From: Candidatus Dojkabacteria bacterium
GTDB lineage: Bacteria > Patescibacteriota > Dojkabacteria > SC72
Direction: 5' to 3'
Length of the DNA stretch: 15,469 bases
Assembly: GCA_012800885.1 (NCBI GenBank)
Contig: JAAZIL010000014.1
Coordinates: 1-15,469 of the forward strand
The notes below the pieces were generated by a model. It was not told where the DNA came from and made no database searches. It saw nothing but the letters and a program-made list of their open reading frames with translations. The position numbers and the translations under genes were made by a program. Below are positions 1 to 7,045 of the stretch, piece after piece (position 1 is the stretch's first letter; each line of letters starts with the position of its first letter).

Positions 1-392
1 GAATTACCTTCAGTAACAGTTGAGTAAGTTATTTTGAGTGTTACAGGCTTCTCAGAAGAGATAGGTACATTCTGCATATCTAGAGAGAGGTTTGTCATTG
101 TATCTGTTGTATGAATTGTAGGCTCTAGAGATGAATTTCTGTTTATCAACAAGATATTAGGAGCAATATCTCTCTCTGGTATAGAGATAATGTATGAGGT
201 TAATACATAGGAAGTATCAGAGGTAAGAGTAAGGTAGATTGTAGAATTAAGTGTATTGCCATCCCATGTATGATAAAAATCAGAGTATACGATCAAGTCG
301 TTTGAGTAAATTTTGTTAGTAAAAAAAGAGAAAAGAGCTAAAAAGCTAAATATGAACAGAATCTTTTTCAAAAAGCCAGTTAAATTTTTCAT
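1..392 (-). CDS. Exported protein, N-terminal part only (runs off left edge)
   Basis: Reading the minus strand from the ATG at 392, the frame stays open for 130 codons to base 1, so the gene continues outside the window. The first 25 residues form a signal peptide or membrane anchor: MKNLTGFLKK, then a Phe/Leu-rich hydrophobic stretch. The mature part is Thr/Ser-rich and looks like alternating beta strands (for example TSYIISIPE and PVTLKITYS). The start lies inside the last 47 bases of the upstream cupin gene in another frame, so the two are almost certainly co-transcribed and perhaps translationally coupled; a weak purine-rich GAGAAAG precedes the ATG. The beta-rich exported N-terminus resembles the leading domain of membrane transglutaminase-like proteins in related small genomes, but no catalytic domain is visible, so that is only a guess. 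The reading frame is secure; the function is unknown. Confidence 0.75.
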   Translation of the reverse strand, partial: MKNLTGFLKKILFIFSFLALFSFFTNKIYSNDLIVYSDFYHTWDGNTLNSTIYLTLTSDTSYVLTSYIISIPERDIAPNILLINRNSSLEPTIHTTDTMTNLSLDMQNVPISSEKPVTLKITYSTVTEGN

Positions 393-1080
393 ACTTTCTC
401 ATAATCTGTTTTACTATTGGAGTTTTTGGTGTTACTCCATATTCAGAAAGAATCTTATTAGGATTGTACTTTATAGGTGTACTAGCAACTTTGTACCCAG
501 GATTACGTACTACTTCCTGTTTAGCATTCTTCCTAATAATATAATAGGACATTCCTTTCCTATCATCAAGAACTGCTCGTGGTCTTGCGTCTTTACTATG
601 AATTTCTAAGATAATTAAGTTACTATTCTGTCTTGTATTTACTAAAATTGAACTATATCCTTGAGGAATTATTACTTTTTGCCATTTTTTAAGTGGAATT
701 TTAAGTACTTCATTCTCTTGCGGTGAATTGTATTTCTGGAGTAATAGTACTCCGCCTCCGTAGACAGTGTCAAAAATTCTAGGGTAACGATTACATTTAG
801 TAGCAATCGTTTTTGTATACTCTATTCCAGCTAAATTAGGATATATTAATGAGATATTTATTTTAATATTCCTGTTTTTAAATACGTCATCTTTATCTAT
901 TCCTGTGTAATTTCTATAAAAAATTTCTGGGCAATTTAAATCTTCATTAAGTAGTTGAGGGCGCATATCATCAATACACACTACAGATGTTTCCTTTATA
1001 CTAAGTCCTTGGGGCAGAAGTTCTTCGTCACTGTAAACAATAGGCAATCCAGAAGATTGCTTAAGATCAATTCTTGCCAT
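346..1080 (-). CDS. Degenerate cupin related to archaeal-type glucose-6-phosphate isomerase
   Basis: 244 residues. The order of motifs follows the cupin phosphoglucose isomerase family (PF06560): an IDDMR segment (res 37-40) in place of the usual L-S-D-M-R, a strand pair INISLIYPN...EYTKT (75-91), YPRIFDTVYGGGVLLLQK (99-116) where the family has Y-P-E-I-Y-E-V...G-x-G-x-x-L-L-Q, IIPQGYSSILVNT (137-149) where the family has P-P-x-W-A-H-R-T-V-N-T, and a closing RNPGY (192-196) like the family's D-N-P-x-Y. In known members three His and one Glu bind the metal. By this alignment they are Thr94, Cys96, Arg101 and Ser144, so isomerase activity is doubtful. A roughly 45-residue tail follows the cupin and carries the overlap with the next gene. 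The start at 1080 is supported by an extended -10 placed 8 nt upstream. A non-catalytic sugar-phosphate-binding role is possible but unproven. The family assignment is by eye. Confidence 0.55.
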   Translation of the reverse strand: MARIDLKQSSGLPIVYSDEELLPQGLSIKETSVVCIDDMRPQLLNEDLNCPEIFYRNYTGIDKDDVFKNRNIKINISLIYPNLAGIEYTKTIATKCNRYPRIFDTVYGGGVLLLQKYNSPQENEVLKIPLKKWQKVIIPQGYSSILVNTRQNSNLIILEIHSKDARPRAVLDDRKGMSYYIIRKNAKQEVVRNPGYKVASTPIKYNPNKILSEYGVTPKTPIVKQIMRKYEKFNWLFEKDSVHI

Positions 1081-1088
1081 ATACCCTT

Positions 1089-1117
1089 ATTATAGCATAC
1101 AGAAGCTATTATGTCTT
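1089..1117 (-). promoter_or_regulatory. Extended -10 promoter for the cupin gene, leaderless
   Basis: On the minus strand, AAGACA (1117-1112, 4 of 6 matches to TTGACA) is followed by a 17-nt spacer and TATAAT (1094-1089), preceded by TGC to make an extended -10. Only 8 nt separate the -10 from the ATG at 1080, so transcription should begin about 2 nt before the start codon. The -35 abuts the stop codon of the upstream YggT-like gene (1111-1109), so the cupin can be expressed independently of that gene. Confidence 0.6.
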
Positions 1118-1393
1118 TGAGAATATCTTTGCTAATTGAGATAAAACAAAGGCAATTACTATGTAAAAAACAAGTGCGACTATTGGAGTTAGAGATAATT
1201 CATATGTGTTTAGATATATATATGTTGGGAAAATACCCTCAAAAGGGTTGATAAAGATATGAGAGATATCATATATCCAAGAAACAATAATATGATTAGT
1301 ATTTACATTAAAAATATTTAGAAATATTCTTAATATTATTGTTGTTTCAATAAATGCAGTTACAGAGTAAAGTATTTTAAATAGTAGGCCCAT
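1109..1393 (-). CDS. YggT-like small integral membrane protein
   Basis: 94 residues, strongly hydrophobic, with membrane segments at about 7-27 and 68-89 and possibly a further interfacial helix around 33-50. The layout matches the YggT family (PF02325): an N-terminal helix with a conserved Arg (ILRIFLN, Arg22), a loop with an N-P-F-E-G-I-F-P motif (res 49-56) where the family has D-P-x-x-x-x-R-x-x-x-P, and a C-terminal helix. YggT proteins are linked in other bacteria to envelope or ion homeostasis and often sit near division genes; the biochemical role is not settled. The gene begins 11 nt after the stop of the lysozyme-like gene with no visible Shine-Dalgarno, so it is probably the second cistron of that transcript. 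The family call rests on size, topology and the NPF-P motif. Confidence 0.65.
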   Translation of the reverse strand: MGLLFKILYSVTAFIETTIILRIFLNIFNVNTNHIIVSWIYDISHIFINPFEGIFPTYIYLNTYELSLTPIVALVFYIVIAFVLSQLAKIFSKT

Positions 1394-1404
1394 ATATTAA
1401 TCAA

Positions 1405-2145
1405 TTATTTTAAATTTCTCTCATATTCAGATAACTCTCTCATAAATCTACTTACTCCGTTTGCCCATAGATGAGCAGGATTGAGTCCACAAGGAGGACA
1501 GTAGGTTGGTTCTATCTGCATTGGTGTGAGATTAGTACCGTATCCTAGGGCCATCCTCTCAGTAACAACGGTAATAGCGTGATTCCAGGATTCAAATTGG
1601 CTCCATCCATCAGGGGTTCTGTTTTCTCCTCTCCATCCCCACGCATTGTAAGTAGTAGAATTATTCTCACCTCTTGGTATAAGGTTACCAAAGGCTGATT
1701 CCACTCCAGAGATTGAAACTACTAATCTCCAATCGAGTTGATACTTGTCAGCTTCAATAATAAATGTTTTAGAGAATGGATACATCGGAGAGTTGTAATT
1801 AAAAAGAAACTTTTGCAGTGCAATTACTCTTGTGTCTTCTGTTTGAATGCTGGTTCTACTCGGTTTGTTTTTCAAACCTGCAGAAGCAAGAGTATCTAAG
1901 ATGTATTCTGATGCATAAATTTGTTGATTGTATAGAGGAGTTAAATAGTTTAATGTAACTATTTTTCTTTTTCTAACACTTTTTAACAAGAAGTTTTTAA
2001 ATGAATTCTCCAGTAATGGTGATATTAATAGTAAATATATTACAAAAGAGAGTATTAAAAGAATAGGTAAGAAAAATTTAGGCTTCTTGAAATGCCTTTG
2101 TTTAGGAGTGTTCCTGTAAATACTTGAAATATACATCTCATCCAT
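1405..2145 (-). CDS. Membrane-anchored lysozyme-like peptidoglycan hydrolase
   Basis: 246 residues. A short basic cytoplasmic tail (1-23) is followed by one transmembrane segment (about 24-44); the rest should lie outside the membrane. The catalytic region at 120-205 has the lysozyme-superfamily hallmarks: SISGVESAFG (144-153) with Glu149 as the likely general acid, then NAWGWRG (167-173), GWSQFESWNHAI (180-191) and a closing helix VVTERMALGY. This V-E-S-x-F-G plus N-A-W-G-W layout is that of soluble lytic transglycosylase or glucosaminidase-like enzymes; which bond is cut cannot be told from sequence. C216-P-P-C219 near the end could form a disulfide. It heads the leftward gene run and starts next to its own extended -10. 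Its role is inferred to be cell-wall remodelling. Confidence 0.7.
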   Translation of the reverse strand: MDEMYISSIYRNTPKQRHFKKPKFFLPILLILSFVIYLLLISPLLENSFKNFLLKSVRKRKIVTLNYLTPLYNQQIYASEYILDTLASAGLKNKPSRTSIQTEDTRVIALQKFLFNYNSPMYPFSKTFIIEADKYQLDWRLVVSISGVESAFGNLIPRGENNSTTYNAWGWRGENRTPDGWSQFESWNHAITVVTERMALGYGTNLTPMQIEPTYCPPCGLNPAHLWANGVSRFMRELSEYERNLK

Positions 2146-2153
2146 ACTAATCT

Positions 2154-2162
2154 AGTATATCA
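2154..2162 (-). promoter_or_regulatory. Extended -10 for the lysozyme-like gene, leaderless
   Basis: The minus strand reads TGATATACT (2162-2154): an extended -10 with 5 of 6 matches to TATAAT. It ends 8 nt before the ATG at 2145, the same spacing as at the cupin gene, which predicts a start of transcription about 2 nt upstream of the ATG. No good -35 is present at 17-18 nt, as is common when the TG extension is there. The site lies in the 39-bp gap shared with divergent dnaE; I see no equally clear promoter for dnaE. Confidence 0.55.
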
Positions 2163-2184
2163 GAACTAGATGAGCTAATAAATT

Positions 2185-5100
2185 ATGTTCACACATTTAC
2201 ATCTGCATACAGAGTACTCTCTGTTGGATGCAACAATTAGGATACCAGAACTTGTAGAGAAGATAGAACAAGAGGGTATGAAGGCTTGTGCAATTACTGA
2301 TCACGGTAATATGCACGGTGTTTTGAAATTCCAAACTGCAATGAAAAGTGCAGGTATTAAACCTATCCTAGGCTGTGAGATATATATTGCTCCTAGGAAG
2401 ATGGATATGAAAGAGTATGGGATAGATAACAAATATTTTCATATGGTTCTACTTGCAAAGAATCACATCGGCTACAAGAATTTAGTAAAAATTGTATCTC
2501 TCTCTCATATGGAAGGTTTCTACTACAGACCCAGAATAGATTTTGAGAACCTTACTAAGTATTCCGAAGGTATTATTGCCCTCTCTGGATGTTTAGCAGG
2601 TCCTCTCTCTCAGCCTCTACTTAATAATGACTACGATTTAGCATTAGCAAATGCTAAAAAATATCATTCCTTGTACGGTGATGATTTTTACATTGAATTA
2701 CAGAGAAACGGTATGGAGGAGCAAGATGTTGTGAATAGTTCTTTACTTAAGATATCTGAGGAATTAGACATTCCATATGTAGCTACTTGTGACTCTCACT
2801 ATTTAGAGAGAGAGGATGCATATATACAGGAGATACTATGGTGTATTGGAGATGGTAGGATGTGGGATGATCCTGAGAGAAGGAGGATGCCAACTAATGA
2901 ATTCTATATTAAAACACCACAAGAGATGAAAGATCTTTTTAAAGATTTACCTCTCGCTATTAGTAATACTCAAAAAATTGCGGATAGTATAGAGGAGTTT
3001 GATATTTCATTTACAAGAGTAGAACCACACTATTTAGATTTACATAAAGGAGAGACTCCAGAATCATATCTGAAAGAGATTACACTCAGGGGTGCAAAAG
3101 AGAAGTACGGTAAGTTAAATAAGGAGCTTAAAGAGAGAATAGATTATGAACTAGAGATTATTATTGATAAAAAGTATGCTAACTATTTTCTAGTAGTTAG
3201 GGATTTTGTAATGTTTTGTAAAAACAACAACATTGTAGTTGGAATGAGAGGCTCTGGATGTGCTTCAGTAGTAGCTTACTGTATAGGTATAACAGATATT
3301 GAACCTCTGTCCTGGGAACTCTATTTTGAAAGATTCCTAAATCCTGAGAGAGATTCTCCTCCTGATTTTGATATAGATATTGCAGATAAAAGGAGAGAAG
3401 AATTAGTCAACTACACTATAGAGAAATACGGTTTAGATAATGTTAAACAGATAGGTACTTTTAGTAAACTACAAACAAGACAAGCGATTAAAGATGTTGG
3501 GAGAGTGCTAGGAATCGATCTATCTGTAACTGATAAGTTGGCAAAGATGGTTGAGATTCTTTTTGGAAAAACTAGAGATATAGATTATATGATTAAAAAT
3601 GATCCGGAGTTTTCCGAAATAATACACTCTAATGAAACAAATAAACGGTTGGCAGAGATAGTAAGGAAAGTATCTGGTATCTGTAGAGGCGTCTCAACTC
3701 ATGCATGTGGGATGATTGTAACACCAGATCCTGTCATTAACTACTGCCCGATACAGAGAGATGCACACGGTGAAGGAATCGGTATGACTCAATTAGAGAT
3801 GACAGATATTGAGAATTTAGGTTTAATGAAATTTGATTTCTTAGGTCTAAGGAATCTAAATGTAATAGGTGAAGCAGTTATTAAAATAAAGATTAATAGA
3901 GATGTAGAGATAGATCTGCATACTCTTGAGTTAGATGATGAAGCAACTTTCGAATTAATCAGAAGTGGACATACTGTTGGAATATTCCAGCTAGAGAGTG
4001 AAGGTATGCGAAGATCTATTAAAAAGCTTAAACCTGAAAATATGGAAGATATATGTTATCTACTAGCAGCGTATAGACCTGGACCTATGCAATATATCTC
4101 TGAGTATGTTGATGTGAAAGAAAGTAAACAGAAGCCTGACTATATATTTGAAGAGCTAAAACCTGTATTAGAGGTTACTAACGGAGTTATTACATATCAA
4201 GAGCAAGTAATGAAAATAGCTGAAGTTGTAGGAGGGTATACACTGGGAAATGCAGACCTTCTTAGACGAGCTATGGGGAAGAAAAAAATGGATATAATGA
4301 AGAAAGAGAAGCCTAAGTTTTTGGAAGGAGCTAAAAAAAGAGGATTTGATATTAAAGAGAGCGAAAGGTTATGGAACAAGTTAGTTCAGTTTGCAAACTA
4401 CGGTTTTAACAAAGCTCACAGTGCTTCATATGCTACGATAGCGTACTGGACTGCCTATTTAAAAACACACTATCCATTAGAATATATGGCAGCATTACTA
4501 GAAGGAGATTTAGATAATTTTGATAGAGTGATAGTTGATTTAAATGAATGTGAGAGATTAGGAATTAATGTACTACCTCCTACAATAAACAGTAGTAAAA
4601 CACATTTTAGTATAGAGGGAGACAGTAGCATCAGATTTGGCTTAGGAGGGATTAAAAATATTGGTATGGAGATTGTACAAAATATTGTTGAAGAGAGAAA
4701 AGAGAACGGTAATTACAGAAACTTAGATGACTTTATTCAACGATTGTTAAAAAAAGGTATACAGAAAAGAGCAATTGAATACCTCATTATGTCAGGTACT
4801 ATGGATGAATTTGGAGAAAGGAATTCACTTCTTGCTACAGCACAAGTAATATTTGATAGAGAGAGAAAATCAAATCTATCTTTAGAAGTAGGTCAAATGG
4901 ATATATTCACACTTCCAGATAGTCCTTTATCAAATGAATTAGATACTAGACAAACGGAGTTACTAGAGGTTGAAAGAGCTCCTAAATACGAAGTTCTACT
5001 CTGGGAGAAGGAACTACTTGGAATATATTTCTCATCTCATCCTCTGGATAATTTACAAACATATCTGGAGTCAAAGAGAGCCATTTCTATTAAAGATGCC

Positions 5101-5580
5101 CTTGAGAAGAAAGAAAACACTTTTGCTAATATAGGAGTTATGGTTTCAAAGATTAGAAGGATTACTACTAAGAGAGGTCAGGTTATGGCATTCTTAACTG
5201 TTGAGGATAAATCATCCTCTTGTGATGTAATAGTATTTCCTAAAACATATGTAGATATGAGGGATGAATTAATTGAAGGCAGACCCATGCTAATACATGC
5301 AAGAGTATCTAATAAAAGGGATGAAAAGAGCCTTATTTTCCAGAGAGGAGAATATATAGAGGAGGCAAAATATGGTGATAATTTTGATGGTGTAACCTTT
5401 AGAATCAGAGAAGAGCACTCCGAGGAAGAGATAACACAACTGAAAGAGTATATCTCTAATTCAGAAGGAGAAGTTCCTGTAAGAGTGGTAGTAAGTAATG
5501 GTAAGGGAAACAAGAGTGTACTTCTTGAGAAAAAAATAAAGATGGATAGTGAAACAAAGAAATGGTTGAGAAAATTCTAA
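2185..5580 (+). CDS. dnaE: DNA polymerase III subunit alpha
   Basis: Replicative polymerase catalytic subunit, 1131 residues, near the usual length. The N-terminal PHP domain (about 3-210) begins with the canonical THLHLHTEYSLLD. All nine PHP metal ligands known from Mycobacterium DnaE1 have counterparts: H6, H8, D15, H40, E65, H86, C136, D203, H205. The palm carries the catalytic aspartates in PDFDID (D396, D398) and KFDFLG (D551). A clamp-binding pentamer QMDIF lies at 904-908, the conserved KELLGIYFSSHPL at 942-954, and an OB fold at about 980-1056. The intact PHP site suggests the subunit proofreads its own errors, as shown for mycobacterial DnaE1. The start is fixed by homology (M-F-T-H-L-H). 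uvrC follows after 13 bp. No clear Shine-Dalgarno or strong promoter precedes it. Confidence 0.98.
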   Translation: MFTHLHLHTEYSLLDATIRIPELVEKIEQEGMKACAITDHGNMHGVLKFQTAMKSAGIKPILGCEIYIAPRKMDMKEYGIDNKYFHMVLLAKNHIGYKNLVKIVSLSHMEGFYYRPRIDFENLTKYSEGIIALSGCLAGPLSQPLLNNDYDLALANAKKYHSLYGDDFYIELQRNGMEEQDVVNSSLLKISEELDIPYVATCDSHYLEREDAYIQEILWCIGDGRMWDDPERRRMPTNEFYIKTPQEMKDLFKDLPLAISNTQKIADSIEEFDISFTRVEPHYLDLHKGETPESYLKEITLRGAKEKYGKLNKELKERIDYELEIIIDKKYANYFLVVRDFVMFCKNNNIVVGMRGSGCASVVAYCIGITDIEPLSWELYFERFLNPERDSPPDFDIDIADKRREELVNYTIEKYGLDNVKQIGTFSKLQTRQAIKDVGRVLGIDLSVTDKLAKMVEILFGKTRDIDYMIKNDPEFSEIIHSNETNKRLAEIVRKVSGICRGVSTHACGMIVTPDPVINYCPIQRDAHGEGIGMTQLEMTDIENLGLMKFDFLGLRNLNVIGEAVIKIKINRDVEIDLHTLELDDEATFELIRSGHTVGIFQLESEGMRRSIKKLKPENMEDICYLLAAYRPGPMQYISEYVDVKESKQKPDYIFEELKPVLEVTNGVITYQEQVMKIAEVVGGYTLGNADLLRRAMGKKKMDIMKKEKPKFLEGAKKRGFDIKESERLWNKLVQFANYGFNKAHSASYATIAYWTAYLKTHYPLEYMAALLEGDLDNFDRVIVDLNECERLGINVLPPTINSSKTHFSIEGDSSIRFGLGGIKNIGMEIVQNIVEERKENGNYRNLDDFIQRLLKKGIQKRAIEYLIMSGTMDEFGERNSLLATAQVIFDRERKSNLSLEVGQMDIFTLPDSPLSNELDTRQTELLEVERAPKYEVLLWEKELLGIYFSSHPLDNLQTYLESKRAISIKDALEKKENTFANIGVMVSKIRRITTKRGQVMAFLTVEDKSSSCDVIVFPKTYVDMRDELIEGRPMLIHARVSNKRDEKSLIFQRGEYIEEAKYGDNFDGVTFRIREEHSEEEITQLKEYISNSEGEVPVRVVVSNGKGNKSVLLEKKIKMDSETKKWLRKF

Positions 5581-5582
5581 GG

Positions 5583-5588
5583 TATAAT
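5583..5588 (+). promoter_or_regulatory. Possible -10 element immediately upstream of uvrC
   Basis: A perfect TATAAT occupies nearly all of the 13-bp gap between the dnaE stop and the uvrC ATG, ending 5 nt before the ATG. Given the leaderless starts elsewhere in the window it could let uvrC be transcribed on its own, starting at the ATG. There is no TG extension and no convincing -35 inside dnaE, so chance in AT-rich DNA is a real alternative. Confidence 0.3.
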
Positions 5589-5593
5589 GTGAG

Positions 5594-7045
5594 ATGAAGA
5601 AAAAATTGCAGGTTACATTAGAATTGCTACCAGAAGTACCAGGTGTGTATATCTTTCTAAATAAAGAGAGAGAGATTCTGTATATTGGTAAAGCAAAGAA
5701 TTTGCAGAAGAGAGTAAATACATATTTTCATAAAACTACTCAAGATAGACCAAGGATTATTCAGATGCTCCCTTTGATAGATGATGTGGAGATAAAAGAA
5801 ACAAATAATGAGATAGAAGCTTTAATCTTAGAGTCTGTATTAATTAAGAAGTACAAGCCTCCGTATAATACAGAACTTAAAGATGATAAATCATATGCAT
5901 GGTTATACATAAATGTTAAGGATGATTTCCCAACAGTGAAAATTGTCAGAACTTTTAAAAAAGGTGAGTATTCAGAAGGTAAACTATTTGGTCCGTACCC
6001 AAGTGGAGTACTAATCAGAAGAGTATACTCTTATCTAAGAAGATTGTATCCATTCTGTACATGTAAAAACAGAGATTGTAAATCCTCCCTGTATTACCAT
6101 ATTGGACTCTGTCCGGGTCCGTATGCGGGTGCTATTTCAAAAGAAGAGTATAGAGAGAATATAGATAACATAATAGGGATCTTATCAGGTAGAAAGAAGA
6201 ATCATATCCAGTTATTACAGAAACAGATGGAGGAGTACTCTAAAGAAGAGAACTATGAGAAAGCAGCACAGTTGAGAGATAGAATAGAAGATTTAAAGTA
6301 TATCTCTCAGAATATTGACTTTACTTATTACGACCGCATTGAACTATACGAGAGCAGAAGAGAGAAAGTATTACGTCTTAGCTTCCAACAACTAGGTCTT
6401 GAGCTAGGTATCAAGGATTTAAGAAGAATAGAGTGTTACGATATCAGTAATATTCAAGGCAAGCATGCATACGGTTCTATGGTTGTAGCAACAGATGGAA
6501 AGATTAATAGGTCTAAATACAGAGTTTTTAAAATAAGGGAGAGTAACTCACCAAATGACTTTGAGATGATGAAAGAGGTATTAAAAAGAAGGTTTAAAAA
6601 TAGTGAAGAGAGTCCCCAATTAATATTAATAGATGGCGGGAAAGGACATGTTTCTTCGGCTTCTAAAGTCATACCTTCAGGTATTACAGTTATGGGGATA
6701 TCTGAGAAGAAAAGTAGTAACCTACTAGATACATTCTGGATATCCAGGGAGAAAGAAATCTCTAAAATAGATATTAAGAATCCAAAGATTTTAATTAACT
6801 TAAGAGATGAGGCACATAGATTTGCTCTTTCCTTCTTTAGAAAACAGAGTATTAAACAATTAAAACAATCGGAATTAGATAATATTAAAGGGGTAGGGAG
6901 TAAAAGGAAGAAAGCTCTACTGGAAGTATTTAGGAATGTAGATGAGATTAAAAAAGCTTCCTTTGAGAATATTTATGAAGTAATAAAGAATAAAACAGTA
7001 GTAAATAATATTAAAGAATACTTCTCTAATCCTTCTCATCAATAG
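5594..7045 (+). CDS. uvrC: Excinuclease ABC subunit C, short form
   Basis: UvrC makes both incisions in nucleotide excision repair after UvrB loads on the lesion. It has 483 residues against roughly 600 in the classical protein. A GIY-YIG nuclease domain (about 12-95: PGVYIF, ILYIGKAKNLQKRV, EALILE) makes the 3' cut. A Cys-rich segment (155-173), a UVR helix pair that contacts UvrB (about 207-236, YEKAAQLRDRIEDL) and an RNase H-like nuclease follow, the last with the Asp-Asp-His set D283 (ECYDIS), D347 (LIDGGKG) and H408 (RDEAHRFA). A C-terminal helix-hairpin-helix DNA-binding region lies at 427-483. The shortening is in the linker between UVR and the second nuclease. The cysteine pattern is unusual: C155, C157, C162, C173, with Tyr177 where the last Cys is expected. 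It follows dnaE closely and its last 20 bp overlap the convergent gene. Confidence 0.97.
   Translation: MKKKLQVTLELLPEVPGVYIFLNKEREILYIGKAKNLQKRVNTYFHKTTQDRPRIIQMLPLIDDVEIKETNNEIEALILESVLIKKYKPPYNTELKDDKSYAWLYINVKDDFPTVKIVRTFKKGEYSEGKLFGPYPSGVLIRRVYSYLRRLYPFCTCKNRDCKSSLYYHIGLCPGPYAGAISKEEYRENIDNIIGILSGRKKNHIQLLQKQMEEYSKEENYEKAAQLRDRIEDLKYISQNIDFTYYDRIELYESRREKVLRLSFQQLGLELGIKDLRRIECYDISNIQGKHAYGSMVVATDGKINRSKYRVFKIRESNSPNDFEMMKEVLKRRFKNSEESPQLILIDGGKGHVSSASKVIPSGITVMGISEKKSSNLLDTFWISREKEISKIDIKNPKILINLRDEAHRFALSFFRKQSIKQLKQSELDNIKGVGSKRKKALLEVFRNVDEIKKASFENIYEVIKNKTVVNNIKEYFSNPSHQ

Noticed and set aside
313..609. 98-codon plus-strand open frame
   Set aside because: It lies opposite the cupin gene and the left-edge exported gene, both with better composition and motifs; the product is Phe/Tyr/Ile-rich antisense.
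2146..2184. Promoter for dnaE in the 39-bp divergent gap
   Set aside because: Only a poor TAGTAT and no matching -35 could be found; not strong enough to list.
4197..5513. Minus-strand open frames inside dnaE (4197-4379, 5178-5513)
   Set aside because: Antisense shadows of conserved DnaE coding sequence, with no plausible start signal or motif.
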